Assembly: GCF_901933205.1 (NCBI RefSeq) | Contig: NC_044572.1 | Span: 34,255,501 to 34,319,500, forward strand | Direction of reading: 5' to 3' | Source: Camarhynchus parvulus | Taxonomy: Eukaryota; Chordata; Aves; Passeriformes; Thraupidae | DNA length: 64,000 bases | Shown: positions 25,427 through 39,155 of the stretch, piece by piece | Position numbering within the stretch: position 1 is the stretch's first letter | Layout: each line of letters opens with the position of its first letter | The notes under the pieces: generated by a model | Databases searched by the model: none | Seen by the model: the letters and a program-made list of their open reading frames with translations, nothing else | What the model was told of the DNA's origin: nothing | Position numbers and translations under genes: made by a program

Positions 25427-25446
25427 TATATATATACACACACACA
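25427..25446. repeat. Short (TA)n(CA)n microsatellite
   Basis: Alternating TATATATA followed by CACACACA inside a low-complexity stretch. Confidence 0.7.
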
Positions 25447-28400
25447 GAGATTCATGGATACACATCTATTGCATGCATACATGTGAATTAAATGCATGTT
25501 TGTATATTAAATATATTTTTATGTGTATTCTTTTTCATTTTAACTGCCAAGTGAAAGCAGTTCTTTTGAGGGCCAAAATAATTAGATAATGAAGTTTAAA
25601 AAAATGCGTGGCCAAGACAGTCTGACTTCTGGGGAGCGCTCAGGCAGCACATGCCTAACACGATTCAGCACACACAATATAATTAGCAATTTGTGCAGTT
25701 CCTGATGGTTCTCTAAGGTAAGCCCTGATGAAAGAATCTGTTTTGAGAAAACGACCACAGCACTTACACAGACAGAAAATGTTCCAACCCATCCTGTAAT
25801 TTTCAATTTTTGAAACACTGTTTAAACTCTAGACGAGTTTGCAAATACACCTTGAGAACATCCTAAAAGCTCAAAACCCAGAAAGTAAGAAAAGATAAAT
25901 GTAACTATTAATTAAGATTTAAAATAACCATACTCAAGTGTGGTAGTGTCTGACATGAATTTTGAATTTCTGAAGTTGTCAATAATGAGGCAGAATGCCA
26001 TGCATGCAAAACACTGACCTGCATCCCTTTCTGCTTCTGAAAATATTGCCAAACAGAGGGAATGTGGCAGATAAATTTTAGAAACAGTCTCAAAACACCA
26101 CCACCACTATCTCCATTCTTCAGTCAGTGCCTAAGCTGCTATGCCACAGTATCTTGCAACACATATCCAAATTTCAGTTTTATTTCAACAACCTGCAAAA
26201 ACTTAGTCTAAGAAAATGCTTTAAATGCAAATTTCTGCTCATCCTATGTAGATCCTAAACCACACCAACAACCTCAGTGCAAATATTAGCCACATTTAAT
26301 AGCTGGTCTGACCAACTACAGGCACTGGAAACCTCCGTCCCTCTCAGCACAGCGGTTCCCACGAGTGTATGCTCAGCGGTTCTGTGATGGTCTACAAAAT
26401 TACATTAAACAGCAGTTCATTAGAAGCCAGAGGGTAAAATCTGCTGCATTATGGACTAGGAAAATACTGAGTGTTGACTCTGGTCTGCAAAACTGCCATG
26501 CTGGAGAACCACTGTCTGGGCTGAAAGGCACATGGCCAAGGTTTTTTCCCATTTCTGCCCCAAGCATCAGACATGAACCTGTATGAGGGCATTTCTCAGC
26601 TGTTCGTCTCATCCAAAACCCCCCCTTGGCAAGGGGCAGCTCTCTCACATCAGCAACACCATGTAGAAAGAGAGAGCTAAAAGGCAGACAGTTAAATAAC
26701 TTTCTCTTGCTTGCTGGTCACAAAAACTTCACAAACTTTCCTTTACATATTAACATAGTAATCTCTTTGGAGATGACTTTAAAAAATCTTTGGCATATTG
26801 ACTTCCAGATTTAATTTTGCTCATAGGGGCTAAAAAGCTATTAAAACCTTCCCACTCTCCTTTCTGCTCTATCCACCTTCCAAGTCTGCTTTGGCATATT
26901 CCTACCACATAAACTACCCACCAAATACTGAGCCTAAAGAGATACATGTCCTTTTCTATTTTCCCCACAACCTACGTCAAGCACCAGAGGAGTAATTTTA
27001 AAATCTACAGACCTGGAAAACAACCTATGGACTGATGTTAATATAAGTCAATAATGGCAACCCTTAATACTTCTCATCCATCAGTCAACATCTGTGGTAA
27101 AAAGCTTAAAGACTTTTAGTATAATGCACTGACACAAAACACCTTACTTCTTGCAAATCTTTAAACAAGACTTTTAAATCTTCAAATAACTTAATCCTCG
27201 AGAATGCTTCAAAAGCTGTTTCTACGGCCAGTTGCTTAAAATAATTTTTTTCCTTCATTTCTCTATTTATCAATTAAACAAATTCTAAAGGCTGTTTTAT
27301 TAATAGGATCAAGGTAGGCCTCAGACCACGGTTCAGAAAGGATTTCCAAAGTGTATTTTATATAGAAATTATGAAATACAATGAAAACAAATATTACACA
27401 ATTTTTCCTGGAGCTGACTTCCTAGAAACTCTGAAAGACAGTTCTAACCAGTCTTTCATAGTGGAGGGGGATAAAGAAACTTTACTAAGGAAGAATTCTT
27501 GTTTTAACACCTGCAAATGCAAAAGTTGTCTGATGATCTGCCTCCCCTTAATAATTTTTTTTCCTTCAGTGCTAGTGTCCTTTTCCTATCCAAACTATTT
27601 TTATGAAATATTTTTTCATTTACAGAAGCCAATTTTTACTTGAACTGTCAATTCTTTATAATAAACTCTCAGCAGGACTAAACAATATAGGAACAGTGCT
27701 TTGCAACAAATTTTACTCAATAACTTTTAAGGCTACTAGGATTTTTTTGGATGCTCAGATAAGCCTGCCCCTTGCTGCAGACTGCTTTCTCTTGAAGGGA
27801 AGAATTCTTAAATAGCTCTTGTATAGCATTTTCCTATGTGAATTGCATGTAAACTCTCACATATAATCAAGTGAAATACTTAAAACTCCTCTCCACCCTC
27901 TGAGTAACTCATCTCTATTGTGCTGCATTAATTGAGAGGAAAGAGCAAGAAAATCCTATATGGAGGGTCCATACCTTTTTTTAAATGGGAGGCTCATAAA
28001 GGCCTGAACTTTAAAAGGCAAAATTTGAATTTAATAAAAATATTAATTTTAATTAGAAGTATGAAAATGAGAGTAATAAAAGTTATTAACTTAAATGAAA
28101 AAATAATTACAGTAATTTTGGTATTTGTCTGAAAGCTCTATTTCTCCCTTAAAAACCAACAGATCCAGTCACTTTTCAAAAGTTGTTGAGTACTTATTGC
28201 AAAGCAGTCAAACAATTGACTCTGGCAACCCCAACTAAGATTTTCAGATTTATCAGAAATTAGGATGGATATTGCTGAACAAGACTCCTGAGCTGAAGCA
28301 TTCTTAACCCTAGCAGTGTCAAAAGACTAAACAGATGCAATATTTTTATTTGCTTTTGCTGCAAACTATTGTAAAGCTCAAAAAAATAAAAAAAAATCCC

Positions 28401-31400
28401 TAAAAATGAAAAAACAAACCACCACTGAGAAATGTGTATTTGCGGTAAAAAACCTGTGACATTTAGCCCCAAAAGTTAACCCTCCCTCAATCCCCAACTC
28501 ATCTCCTTCCTTCCCCCTTAGGTAATAACTTCACAGTGATACAGCCTTGATCTGTTTGCAGGGGTGACAGAGCAGCCCCTTGCTGGAGCTGCTCAGCACC
28601 ATTTTTATCCTCATCTCCCACTGCCACTGGAGTAATTGGAAACACTTGCACGAGGTGCTCAGCAACTTGCAAAATCAAACACCAACGCCAGCAAGCTTCA
28701 GCGCTGCTCGAAGCCTGCAATGCAGTGAAATGAATCCATCAGGGTCACCCCGGCCCTGGACTGGGAGCCAGGGGGAGGGGAATGAGATGGGAGTGCTGCC
28801 ACAAAAGGGCTCCATACTGAGGGTGTTCTCATTCTTGTCAGCAGCAACTCCAGACAGCCCATGGCAACCTGACAGGACAAGAAGCTGCAAAGATGGATCA
28901 GAATGTGCAGACTGGGCAGGATGGTGAAGTTAGGAAGAGTTAAGGTCCTGAAGGACAAAGTCCCATGGTAACAGACAAGGAGGGTTAGTTAAAACTCAGC
29001 TACTACAAGGAAAGCTCAGTGTTAAGAAATAGATAAAATGACATTCTGATTCCAAAGAGTTAACCCCTTATAGCTGTCCCTCAATTATCAGGATTAGTAA
29101 GGCATTGCCTTAATCTCTTGTTAAAAACTACAGCATGTATGTGTGCACCCATGAGCTCAGTGAGAAAACTCTCTAGATCATGATCCCTCGACTCTCCCAG
29201 TACCTCCCCAGCTGGAGGGGAGCATCTCTGACCTGAAACTGCACAACTGAAGAACACCTTGGTACTCTGTGTGCCTCAGTGTACCAGAGTACCAAGGGAA
29301 TGGCAGCTGCCTAAGGCTGGCACAGCACGTGGGGCTGCACTGGGGCTGCACTCCCAGCACATCTCCAGACTGCTCCCCCAGACTCACAGGCTATTGCTGC
29401 AAATTCTTATGCACCACAGTGTATTTTCAACAACACCAATGCATTCCTCATTTAGAACATGGGAGAGGACAGGTGATAAGGATTAAGAGAAAATAAAGTT
29501 TGAGTATTTTCAGCACAGCAAGGAAAGCGACACCACAGTCTCATGATTTAATGGCAGAAACACAAACATGGAAAGAATAAAATTTAAAGCTAACTCTGTG
29601 AGAGAAGAACCAAACCCCCTGAACACTAACCCTCCTGTCCCCCAACCCACACAACTCATATAAGAGTGGAGGAGGGAAGCTACTCACAGTAATATTGGCA
29701 GTGATGAGCAGGAAAGAGCTAATGGAAGAAACAGAACACTTCAATCAGCCATGACATCAGGATATCAAAAACAATCTGGCTGTTATCACATTAAAAATCC
29801 ATTCAAGTAAGCAAATAAAAAATAAAGATCAGAACAGAAAGCTCAAGACTCAGTTTACCAATGGATTAATGACTATCATGCTAATGATAGTTCCCAGCTA
29901 ATGCCGGGAACGCTCTAGAAAAACAATCTATGCAAGCTAAAACATTATTACCCATAATAATTGGTTCACTACTGAGAATGCTGCCTCTCTGCCAAAATCT
30001 AGTGCTAAACCAGATAGACATGCTCTGTTCATTTTCTTTCCAAGAGTTAATGCAGTGGTTGACTTGTCTTCTTAAGCCTTTGGCTATCACAGCAAATTAG
30101 AAATTAGAAAATAACTCTTCATAATTTTTACCCTTAAAAAAGGAGTCTTTTCCAGAGCACACAAACACCACAACAGCCACAAAAGCTCTTAACTTTTCAA
30201 AGAGGAAATTAATGATCATTCACTGTGGATTATAAACATACATCAAGGCCCTTAAATTGAAATAAACAGAGGGATAACATTATCTAATGGATGGGAATTG
30301 GAAACATTCTGGCTTGAAATTAAAAAACCCAACACCTAGTTGACAATAAGGAAGATTTGCCAAGTGAAATTAAGTATTTCATTTGGCTTCAAACCAATAT
30401 TGGATGTTTTTCTAGAATAAACTTATTGCATCAAATCACAAGTTGCAGAGCTCTCACTTGTGAGAGTTCTACCTCTATATTCACTTTTGCTGCAAAAGTG
30501 TACAATTAATTCCTCTGCAGATGTGGGTGAGAGCACTTCCTTGCCTGTGTTATGTCTAGGTAACCATAACGATCCATTCTGTACTAGCAAGAGCTTTGTA
30601 AACCTTGATACAGATGTAATTTATCAGGGGTCTGTTCACAGCTTTTAATTGTGATTATCTCTCATCAGCCATTTGAGAGGCTGATACTCCACGAGATGAG
30701 CAGGAAAGAACATCTGCATGTTTGGGAAGAACTGCCTTCCCAAATTAGCTACTGAAATAAAGTTAATCAAGTTAATCTCCACCAAGTCATCTCCATGCAA
30801 TACACAAAAACCTCCTCATCCACCTCTCCAGCCCACTGTACTTCACTCACCTAATCTTGCTGGTTTCCTCCACTGACATTGCCCTTTATGTAGGGAGAAA
30901 GGGTGAATTTGGCTAGTCTGAACTACCTTCTTGAGAAGCACCTCTCTCCTCCACTGATTAAAGAGGGAGGCAGTTCAGCCCTCCCTTGTCAGCCTAATCC
31001 CTTTTTTCTGTGACCACCTTCTCAGTATCAAGTACCAGATACTTATCAACAAGATATCACTGAGCAGACTAGCAATGTTTCACATCATGGTTCTCTATGT
31101 TAGCAGTCTCCTCCACATCCCCTCCAATTTTTATTACAAAATTTTGAGTCAATCTGCCAGGGAAATTGTACAGCAGAGGTAAGGTAGGATGGGGAAACCT
31201 GAAATTCACAAATAATTTTTCAGGTAAAATATACAGTTGACAAGCAGCATGTGGCACCACTCCTGAGAATCTACAGAGTTGGCCTCTGAAGGCACTGTGT
31301 TGCTGGAGATCCCATGAGACCACAAGTAAAAACCACTTTCCTGCTATCAGATACTTAGGGTAAAGTACTTCCATAACTGTACAATATAAGGCCACAGGTC

Positions 31401-33726
31401 TGTGCTTCAGGCAAATTTCAGAGAGCTTCCCTTAGCATGGAAGACACACAACAAAAATCTTTGTTCCAATTTGCTAAATTGAAGACCAAAAAAGGTGTAT
31501 AATATCAATCCATAGTTGTCTTCATATGGTGATGATTCTTCATTGTCATCAAAAGACTCTGCTGTCACTGTAAAAACGAAAATTAATAAATAAAGCAATG
31601 GAGAAGTTTCTAGGTGCAAAACCTAACCTTTTAAGAAACATGAAGAATAGTTACTTCTGTGGTGGTTTTGTTCCACTTTTCTTTTTCTTTCAATTGAAAA
31701 CCTGGGGATAATCAAGACAAACGGCTCAAAGTACCATAAAGTTTTAGCTCTCCATATGTCCTATTTATTTTCACTCTGAAATAAAGTGCTTTCAAATATT
31801 CTGCCTATTTCACCATGTTGTTCTCAGTTTTGCAATTCTTAGTCAAGGAAATGAACATCACTTAGAAACGAGTAACTACATGTGGGTATAAACAGCTGAA
31901 TCAGAACGTACTTTTCCCACTCCTCTGTCATCATTGTCCAGGAACTGATGAAACAGCCCACAACTGGTTTCTCTGTTGGGATAATCATCACTTCTGGGTC
32001 TAGAAGATATGATCTCACTGTATTCTTTAAAAAAATAATAAAAAAAATTTAAAACCACAGGACCTGCAGAACTCTGATGAGAGCAGGGGGGAGGACAAAT
32101 TGGAAATTTGTTATAAAGGTCAAGATGAATCTGGGAAATTCTGAGTTTCTTCTCACATACACCAGTGAAACAGGGGCACACCTCTTACAGTGTGAGAGAT
32201 GCCAGGGCAGAGAAAGAGGCAACTAATTTCATGTTCACTGGAGGAAACCTCCGCTGGTATCTCAAACAAAACTAGTTTCTATTTTACTTACTTGCAACTG
32301 AGACTGCAACACAAGAATGCATCCAAATCTCTCTTCTCTACTCATTGAATTGAAGTAGGGAATGCTCTCTAACTGGGCTGCAGAAACATGGCAGGGGAAG
32401 GCAACACCAAGTTAAAATAAGTTTAATAATAATCTCAGGGATAACTTGTCCACTGTTTTGTTAATTTTTTCAGAAATAACTCATTCAGCTGAGTTTTTGG
32501 GTGTGCCTGTTAGCCTGACGTATACACCAGTGCCTTTTTGTATTGTACTCATAAAAGCCAATGCATTTTCCTCATTTATTTAAACAGTTCTAGGTTTCCT
32601 CTGGCTCCTCAGTGGAGCAGCTCTTATCTAGAAACCCACTGCCTGTAAAAGCAAAGGAGACAAAGTCTACACCAAAGAACCCACTACCTTCAATGACAAC
32701 AAACTTACTGCCCAAATAACAAGCTGTTTTGGGAAATTCCCTGGCCTTCAAGTCACGACTTGCATTGTACTAACAATGTATCTGCAGTGCTTAGCATCAT
32801 CATTTTACTGCAAAGTCATTACAGACTCTAAAAAGAATAACTTGATTTAGCTTTCCAATATTAATGGGATTACTGATATATTTAACAGGTAAATAGATTT
32901 TCTTCAGGTCTTTCCTAAGTGTAAGGCTTGCTGTTTTCACTTACAGAAGTCTTCTGCCAATATTTTTTTGTATATTTGCAACTGCTGAACAATGATGTGA
33001 AAATAGAATTGTTAACATGCCTTAAGACTGGAATAAACACATGATTAATAATATTTTATTTAGGAATATTCATACTTTTCTTAACCTTTACAGAAATCTT
33101 GAATCATGGCATATTAAAGAATTTTGTTCAATTTCACAAATTGCAGAAGATGTCTTCTATCAAACTAAAGTCCAAATTTATTGCTGAAAATCCTTTGCAA
33201 TTTGTGTTCTGATGAAAAATAAACCGATTCTAATGCAGGCTGCTCTATGTACATTTTAACCTGATCCAATACAATGGATTTTATTTGGCTCTCAAATTTT
33301 AAGCTTTTGCACTTTTAGGACTTGATTACTCTCATATGTTATAAATTGCATCTGGAGCTAGGCAATGGTATATCCATTTGCAGATCCCAAGCTCCTTCTC
33401 CACTTAGCCAAAAACATTGCAGGGTCCCCGCCACTGCCTAAGTAACTGGGCTGGCAAAACCAAAATCCATTTAAGAAACCCCCAAACCATTTATCCTTAA
33501 GGATTCCCCGAATGCTTTTAAGAAAAATAAGAAACAGCTTTACATGGGGAACACATAACTTGTCTTGTAAACTCTCTCACCGAGTGCACATAAGAAAACT
33601 ACACAGGAAAGGTAAGAACACAGTCTCAGGCTGCCTCTGTCCTCCCCATTTTCATCTCAAGAGCATCCTAAAACCATGTAACAAAACCTCAACCCTCAAA
33701 TAATTCCAAAGTCTTTGTGCAATTTC

Positions 33727-33745
33727 ATATATATATATATGTATA
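33727..33745. repeat. (AT)n microsatellite
   Basis: About nine AT dinucleotides followed by GTATAA. Confidence 0.7.
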
Positions 33746-34836
33746 AATTTGAAAAAAATCATAACAAGCTACTTTTATGCACTATATTGGTTTTACTGGT
33801 TTTTTATCCTTCAGCATCTTTATTATAGGCCACAGCCGTGTGATAACTGAAATTCTGCTTTGCAAATAAGACAAAGTGAATGCTTGCAAAAAGTCACTGC
33901 AGAGCTGGAAACAAAGTATACGGTTCTGTAGCCATTCTTACCTTTTTTCACTTTGCCAGTCCCAAAGAAAACTGCAAAATTACCTGCTCCTATAAGCTAT
34001 TCTAGCACTGTAATGCTGTCTTTCCATAATGTTAAATTGTGGCAATTTAAAATTTTACTAATACCTCCCATTGCGTGGACCTGCAGTTTTTTCATAATGG
34101 AACAGCCAATGAATGAAACTTTTCATGTCAGGTCCCAAAATCAGTCCCTGCAGATGCAGGGGCTACCACAGGGCCATTATTTTGAAAAGCATCAGACTAC
34201 AAGAAGTCTTCCCGAAGTGTGGGCAGGATCCAGGATCCAGTGGTTGTCCCACCAGTAACTTGTGTGTTATCAGGAGTGGAAGACAGATGTCTGTACCATG
34301 ACCAGGCATCTCATGTGGATGTGCAAATACAGAATAATTAACACTAACCAAATTATGTGTATCTGCTAGCATAGTTTTGCTGCAATTCAGTAGTTATATT
34401 TAGGTTAGTGACATTAAAAAACACAGTAAACTTCTCCATTATGTGTTTGGGATTCCAAATATGATGAAGTTAAGTCTGTTTGCATGCATTTCAAAGCTAA
34501 CGCTGAATTTTAACATGTTTATGGTTTCCAAAAAATCAGGCTCATTGTCGAGTATACTTTGGATCCAGCTAAGAGATAATAATTGAAGTTAATACTTACT
34601 TTTCCTGGACATCACCTTTTTCAAACTAGTTCCATGTCATTAAAAACTAACAGAAGCCTCTGCTGTGCCGGTAGGCCTATAAAGATAATCCAAGTGTCTC
34701 TTATCCAGCTTCTACACCCCTCAGCCCTGTGGTAGGCACTCAACTGCCCAGGCAGGGAAATGTCTTTTAATAAAGGCTTGTACCCCCAAGTGGGTCCTAT
34801 ATCTTAAAAGAGTGCAGTAAAGGGATCTGGTAAAAG

Positions 34837-34853
34837 AAAAAAAAAAAAAAAAA
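34837..34853. repeat. Poly-A tract (17 A)
   Basis: A run of 17 A residues followed by GAGAAAGACAGGG and another A8 run. No SINE or LINE body was recognised upstream. Confidence 0.8.
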
Positions 34854-37800
34854 GAGAAAGACAGGGAAAAAAAAGACCCAGCATTATATTATCAATAATA
34901 AGTGTAAGAAGTCAATGTCACTATTACGGAATAAATATTGAAAAGTAATTATTGACATATAAACACTTTCAGAGTCACAACATATTATTTTAATGGTTCT
35001 GAGAAGACCTTAAAAACATTAATACTGATTATCCCTCTTTAGCAGCTCTCCCTGGATGCAGCCTCTGACTCTCCTGCCGTGGTGATGGTTTTGCAATCCC
35101 CTCGCCTGGCCCAACTCCTCGCAAGGCAAACTGTTCCACCTTTCATTCCACACCAACCTGCCTGTTCTCACCACTGTCTCTTCCCAGCAGAAGTGTTTGT
35201 GTGCTTGTGGGCAAGCTGGAACATGGACCTGGTCCAAGTGAAAGCTAACCCAACCAAAACCACATCAGAACCACAAAGTCAGCACACAAATGAAACAGGC
35301 AGCCTGAACAGGGAGAGGCAATCATCCCTTTCTCCAGCAGCACCGAGTTATGCCAAATGAAAGCGATGACAACTTTAGACTGACTTGCCTCATCACAAAC
35401 ACTTTCCACATATTCCTCAAATTATTTTTTTTTTGCCTAAGTCTTTCCATTGCCTGTTCCCATTTACTAGTTCAGACATTGGGCTGGACGTACACCATGG
35501 GAGCAATTTCTGAGATACATTTGAGAAAAGGAAAGGACTTCAACTGTGCAAAAACTGAAAAGCTATTTGTCACCATGTCATTTCCCAATTGTGAGTCCAC
35601 TACCCATCTAGCCTAAATTAAAAAGCTCTGTAAAGAACAGAACTAATGAAGCTGGATTTCCTAAGGACATACAAACCACTTCCTTCAAATTCCTACTGCA
35701 ATAAACACCAACTCCTCCTGTGTCTTCTGTAATTCCATCCTCTTGTCTTCATTTTCCTGTGACCCACTCCCCTCCACATTTAGACCCAGATCTTCTTTCA
35801 TAGTGTTTATAGTTGTTTCAACCACAACTGTAACCTCAGACAAATGTCTAAATATTCACTGTAACCCACTGACTTCCAATAGCTACAAAGTCCTCTGGAA
35901 ATGAGGCCCATGCAAAAGCATATACAGTGGGGTCCTTCAAACCTCCAGTCACTTTGGAATCATTATATGAACTCACTCATGGGTGGTATTGAATCCAGAA
36001 TCCTATTGACCTCAGCCAGCACCCCTGGGAAAACCTTCTGGGCATAGGCTGGGATTTGCACTCAAGCCAGACTCTGGCTGCATGTAGGGAAAAAGTTTAA
36101 ACCTGTGCAACTTTCAGCTGTGGAACTGGAGTGTGACCATACCCAGGAGGAATTGTCAAGGCATACCATGCCTGAATGCCCCACCCATGAACCGCCTCTG
36201 TGAAGGAAAAAAATCAAAAGTTTGCGCAGGACAAAAAAGTCTAACTGGAATTTTTTTTTAAGAAGCTGACCCTGCGTGGCCTTGAAGGCAAGCAGACATG
36301 TAGGATGACCAAGTGCGCACTGTCCCTCTAGCAGGTCACGGGTGTCACTCCTCAAAACCATGCAGTTTACAGGCGGTGGAATTTGGAGGCACCAGGGGAC
36401 ACAGAGAAGACTGTGGCTTAGCCACACCACACTGCACACATCTACACACCATCATGGAGAACATTGCCCTTTGCTCTGCCTTTCAGGTGCTTCTAAAGTA
36501 GTATGTGGTAACCAAATCCAAGTATAATGGTATATCATTATTCACATGTAGGTGTAGAATTCTTACACTGAGATAACAAAGTAATAGCACCCTCCCCCAA
36601 ATTTTCTACCAAACTGTTATTTAAAAAGACATTTCTACGGTAAAAAAAATTAATACATTACTATTACACTAATACTTATTATCTAACATGCAATTTCAAG
36701 GGCAAATTTTTAACAGAGCACTTAAGATGCTTTCCTAGGAAGTCTGGGTCTTTGATGTTAAATTTATGATCAGTCATTGCTTGACAATTGTAATTAATAT
36801 GCTAGGTGATTTTCTGACTTGCTGTTCTAAGAGACGTTATTATTTGTAGTCTGTCAGAGTAACACATAAATTATGAGCTATGTTCACCTGTAATAGACTG
36901 AAATGAAACTTCAAAAATGACATTTATGAAGAAAAATGAAAAAGTCCTTTCCACCGTGAGAATGGATATATCACACAGTCTGAAGTAGACTCAGAACAGA
37001 AAAAAATTTAAGTTATGTATTTCGAAATACCTGCCTGCCAAAAATAATTACATGCTTAAAAATAGATTACTCTTTAGCTGCAAGGTCTCATAAACCGGGC
37101 AATGTCATGCACAATCAAGGAGGAGTTTTACACACACTGTAATTTTTTTTGCCTGCTGAACAGTAGCATGCAGCCATTTTTCAAGACAGTGATGCATATT
37201 AGTGCATCAAGAAAGATCTCCTAAAGGAGTGGAAAAGAATTACCTCCCTGAAACAGAGCATGAACTATTAGTAAGAAAATCCCCGTGAACATAAGGTTTC
37301 ACCTTCTTCGAAAAAAAAAATTAAAAAATAAACTTCGTCTTGTCTTTTCATTAGAAAGGTATACTGAAGTTTTAGATCATGCATAATATGAAATTTCCAA
37401 CCAGAATGAATCAAGACAAAACCAGAAGCTATTTAAACCAGACACTTGCCAGCCTTGTACCTTGATCATCTAGATAGGAAAAGCATTGTGTGTAAGAACA
37501 TGTCCAAACTTTTACTAGGTATTAATCTGCAAGTCTAAAACAGCCAAACATTCTTCAAAGCTGCTGACCATTATGTCTACAAAAAAAAGGCGTGCAAATG
37601 CTAGGAAAATTCATTTAAATATCCTAAAACTTCAAGGGCTTTTACTCAATAATGCAAGTAAATGCAGAATAGGCAATGTGTTCTTTGACAGGTAATAAAC
37701 AAAGAGCTTCCATTAATTTTTGTTTTTTAAAAAAAACCCATCAAAACAAAAAAAAAACAAATTAAATGCCTGAAGCAAGTGCCATGAGTCTGTATTACTG

Positions 37801-38056
37801 GAAATATCTAGGTATGCCAAGTACCCCCATATTCAACTACCTTCAAGTGAGAATCCAGAGGAAGCAATTGCAGCTCTGAGGTTCCTCTGCAGAGCACCCC
37901 TGCTAGTGCAGGGAAATGCCCTGGAGTCTGGGTGTCCCCCCAGCCTTAACACACACACTGCAAGGGCAGAGGAGAGAAACAGCACCAGCTATGATAACTA
38001 TATACCAGCAGACCATGGGGAAAGGCATCCCTTAAACAAAGAGTGAATCCTGCTTT

Positions 38057-38068
38057 CCCCCCCCCCCC
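38057..38068. repeat. Poly-C tract (12 C)
   Basis: Twelve consecutive C residues, followed by AGGTGTGGGG. Confidence 0.85.
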
Positions 38069-39108
38069 AGGTGTGGGGTCATCCACAGGTGAGCTGTGTG
38101 AATCAGCAGGAGTTTTGTGGGAGCTGAAGTGTGGATGTACTCAATCACTGTGTGTAACTTAAGTGTAATGTAATAGTGTGGTGTTTTAAATTTCTGAGAA
38201 AAAAATCATGGATTGGAAAAAATCCCATGGTTTTAGGCAGACCTAGGCAATTCAGAACACCTTCAACTTAAAAAGGTACTCAAACTATGACAGCTTAAAA
38301 GAGCCTAAACCAAAAACTTAAACTGAAAAGACCAAAGTGAAAACTAAACCAAATTTTGTTCTTCCCGTATTTCAGCCTGAAAGAAGTGAAAACACCAAAG
38401 TGTAGTTTAAGTTTTGTGCCAATTTTCTGGTTTGCTCCCATGAGAAAATCTAACTTTAGTCCTTCCAAGTTTTAAACTAATCAGAACATTTAGACAATTT
38501 TAGTTTGGAAAATATGAAGCATACAGTTTCAGGGAATAACCTTGTAGGGCTTTTTTTTTCCTTTTTCTTTGTTTACATTTTGCAAACAACTTTGCCTCAT
38601 GCATTTATATCTGAGTTTGGAGCAAGGGAGTCTGTATCTGTCACTGCTATCCCTCTCTGTCTACTCCTTCCCTTGCTCCTCACATGCAACCCAACAGGGC
38701 ATAGGTATGAAACAAAAATATCCATCACAAAGGAAGTTCTGGGCAAACTGCAGACTGAACCCACAGCATCTCTCCTCTTAATTCTTGTACTGTTTTTCGC
38801 TAGCCCACAATCTTGGGGTTCCATTACTTGCCCAGGTTGTGGAGACTAAAATAGGAGTGATAAAACCCCTGAAGTCACAGATGCCAAAAGAATTACTGTA
38901 AATACCAGGGCAGTAAAAGTTTAACCAAGCAGTCTCAGATTAACAAATACGTCTGCAGCTTTACTACTACTGATAGCATTATTGGTTCTGTAACTATATA
39001 ATTATTTTTTCCTGGTTTTAAAAGGTTTAGACTTTGAATTAGCACAGCCAATGCATTCAGCCTACAAAAACATGTCTGTCCAGACTGAGGATATTTTTTT
39101 TGCACACT

Positions 39109-39155
39109 TGTGGACAAGATGTTGGCTTCATTTTACAACCAACATCTTGTCCACA
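39109..39155. repeat. Perfect 17-bp stem-loop
   Basis: TGTGGACAAGATGTTGG (39109-39125) is followed by a 13-base loop (CTTCATTTTACAA) and the exact reverse complement (39139-39155). Pairing stops immediately on both sides of the stem. The stem is shorter than a typical pre-miRNA (about 22 bp or more, with flanking pairing), so a miRNA call is not supported. It may be a relic of an inverted duplication. Confidence 0.9.

Noticed and set aside
24712..25450. 5' extension of the CR1 element
   Set aside because: No further match to the CR1 3' region or reverse transcriptase was visible beyond about 24712.
39109..39155. MicroRNA precursor
   Set aside because: The stem is only 17 bp and pairing stops abruptly outside it; typical precursors have longer imperfect stems.
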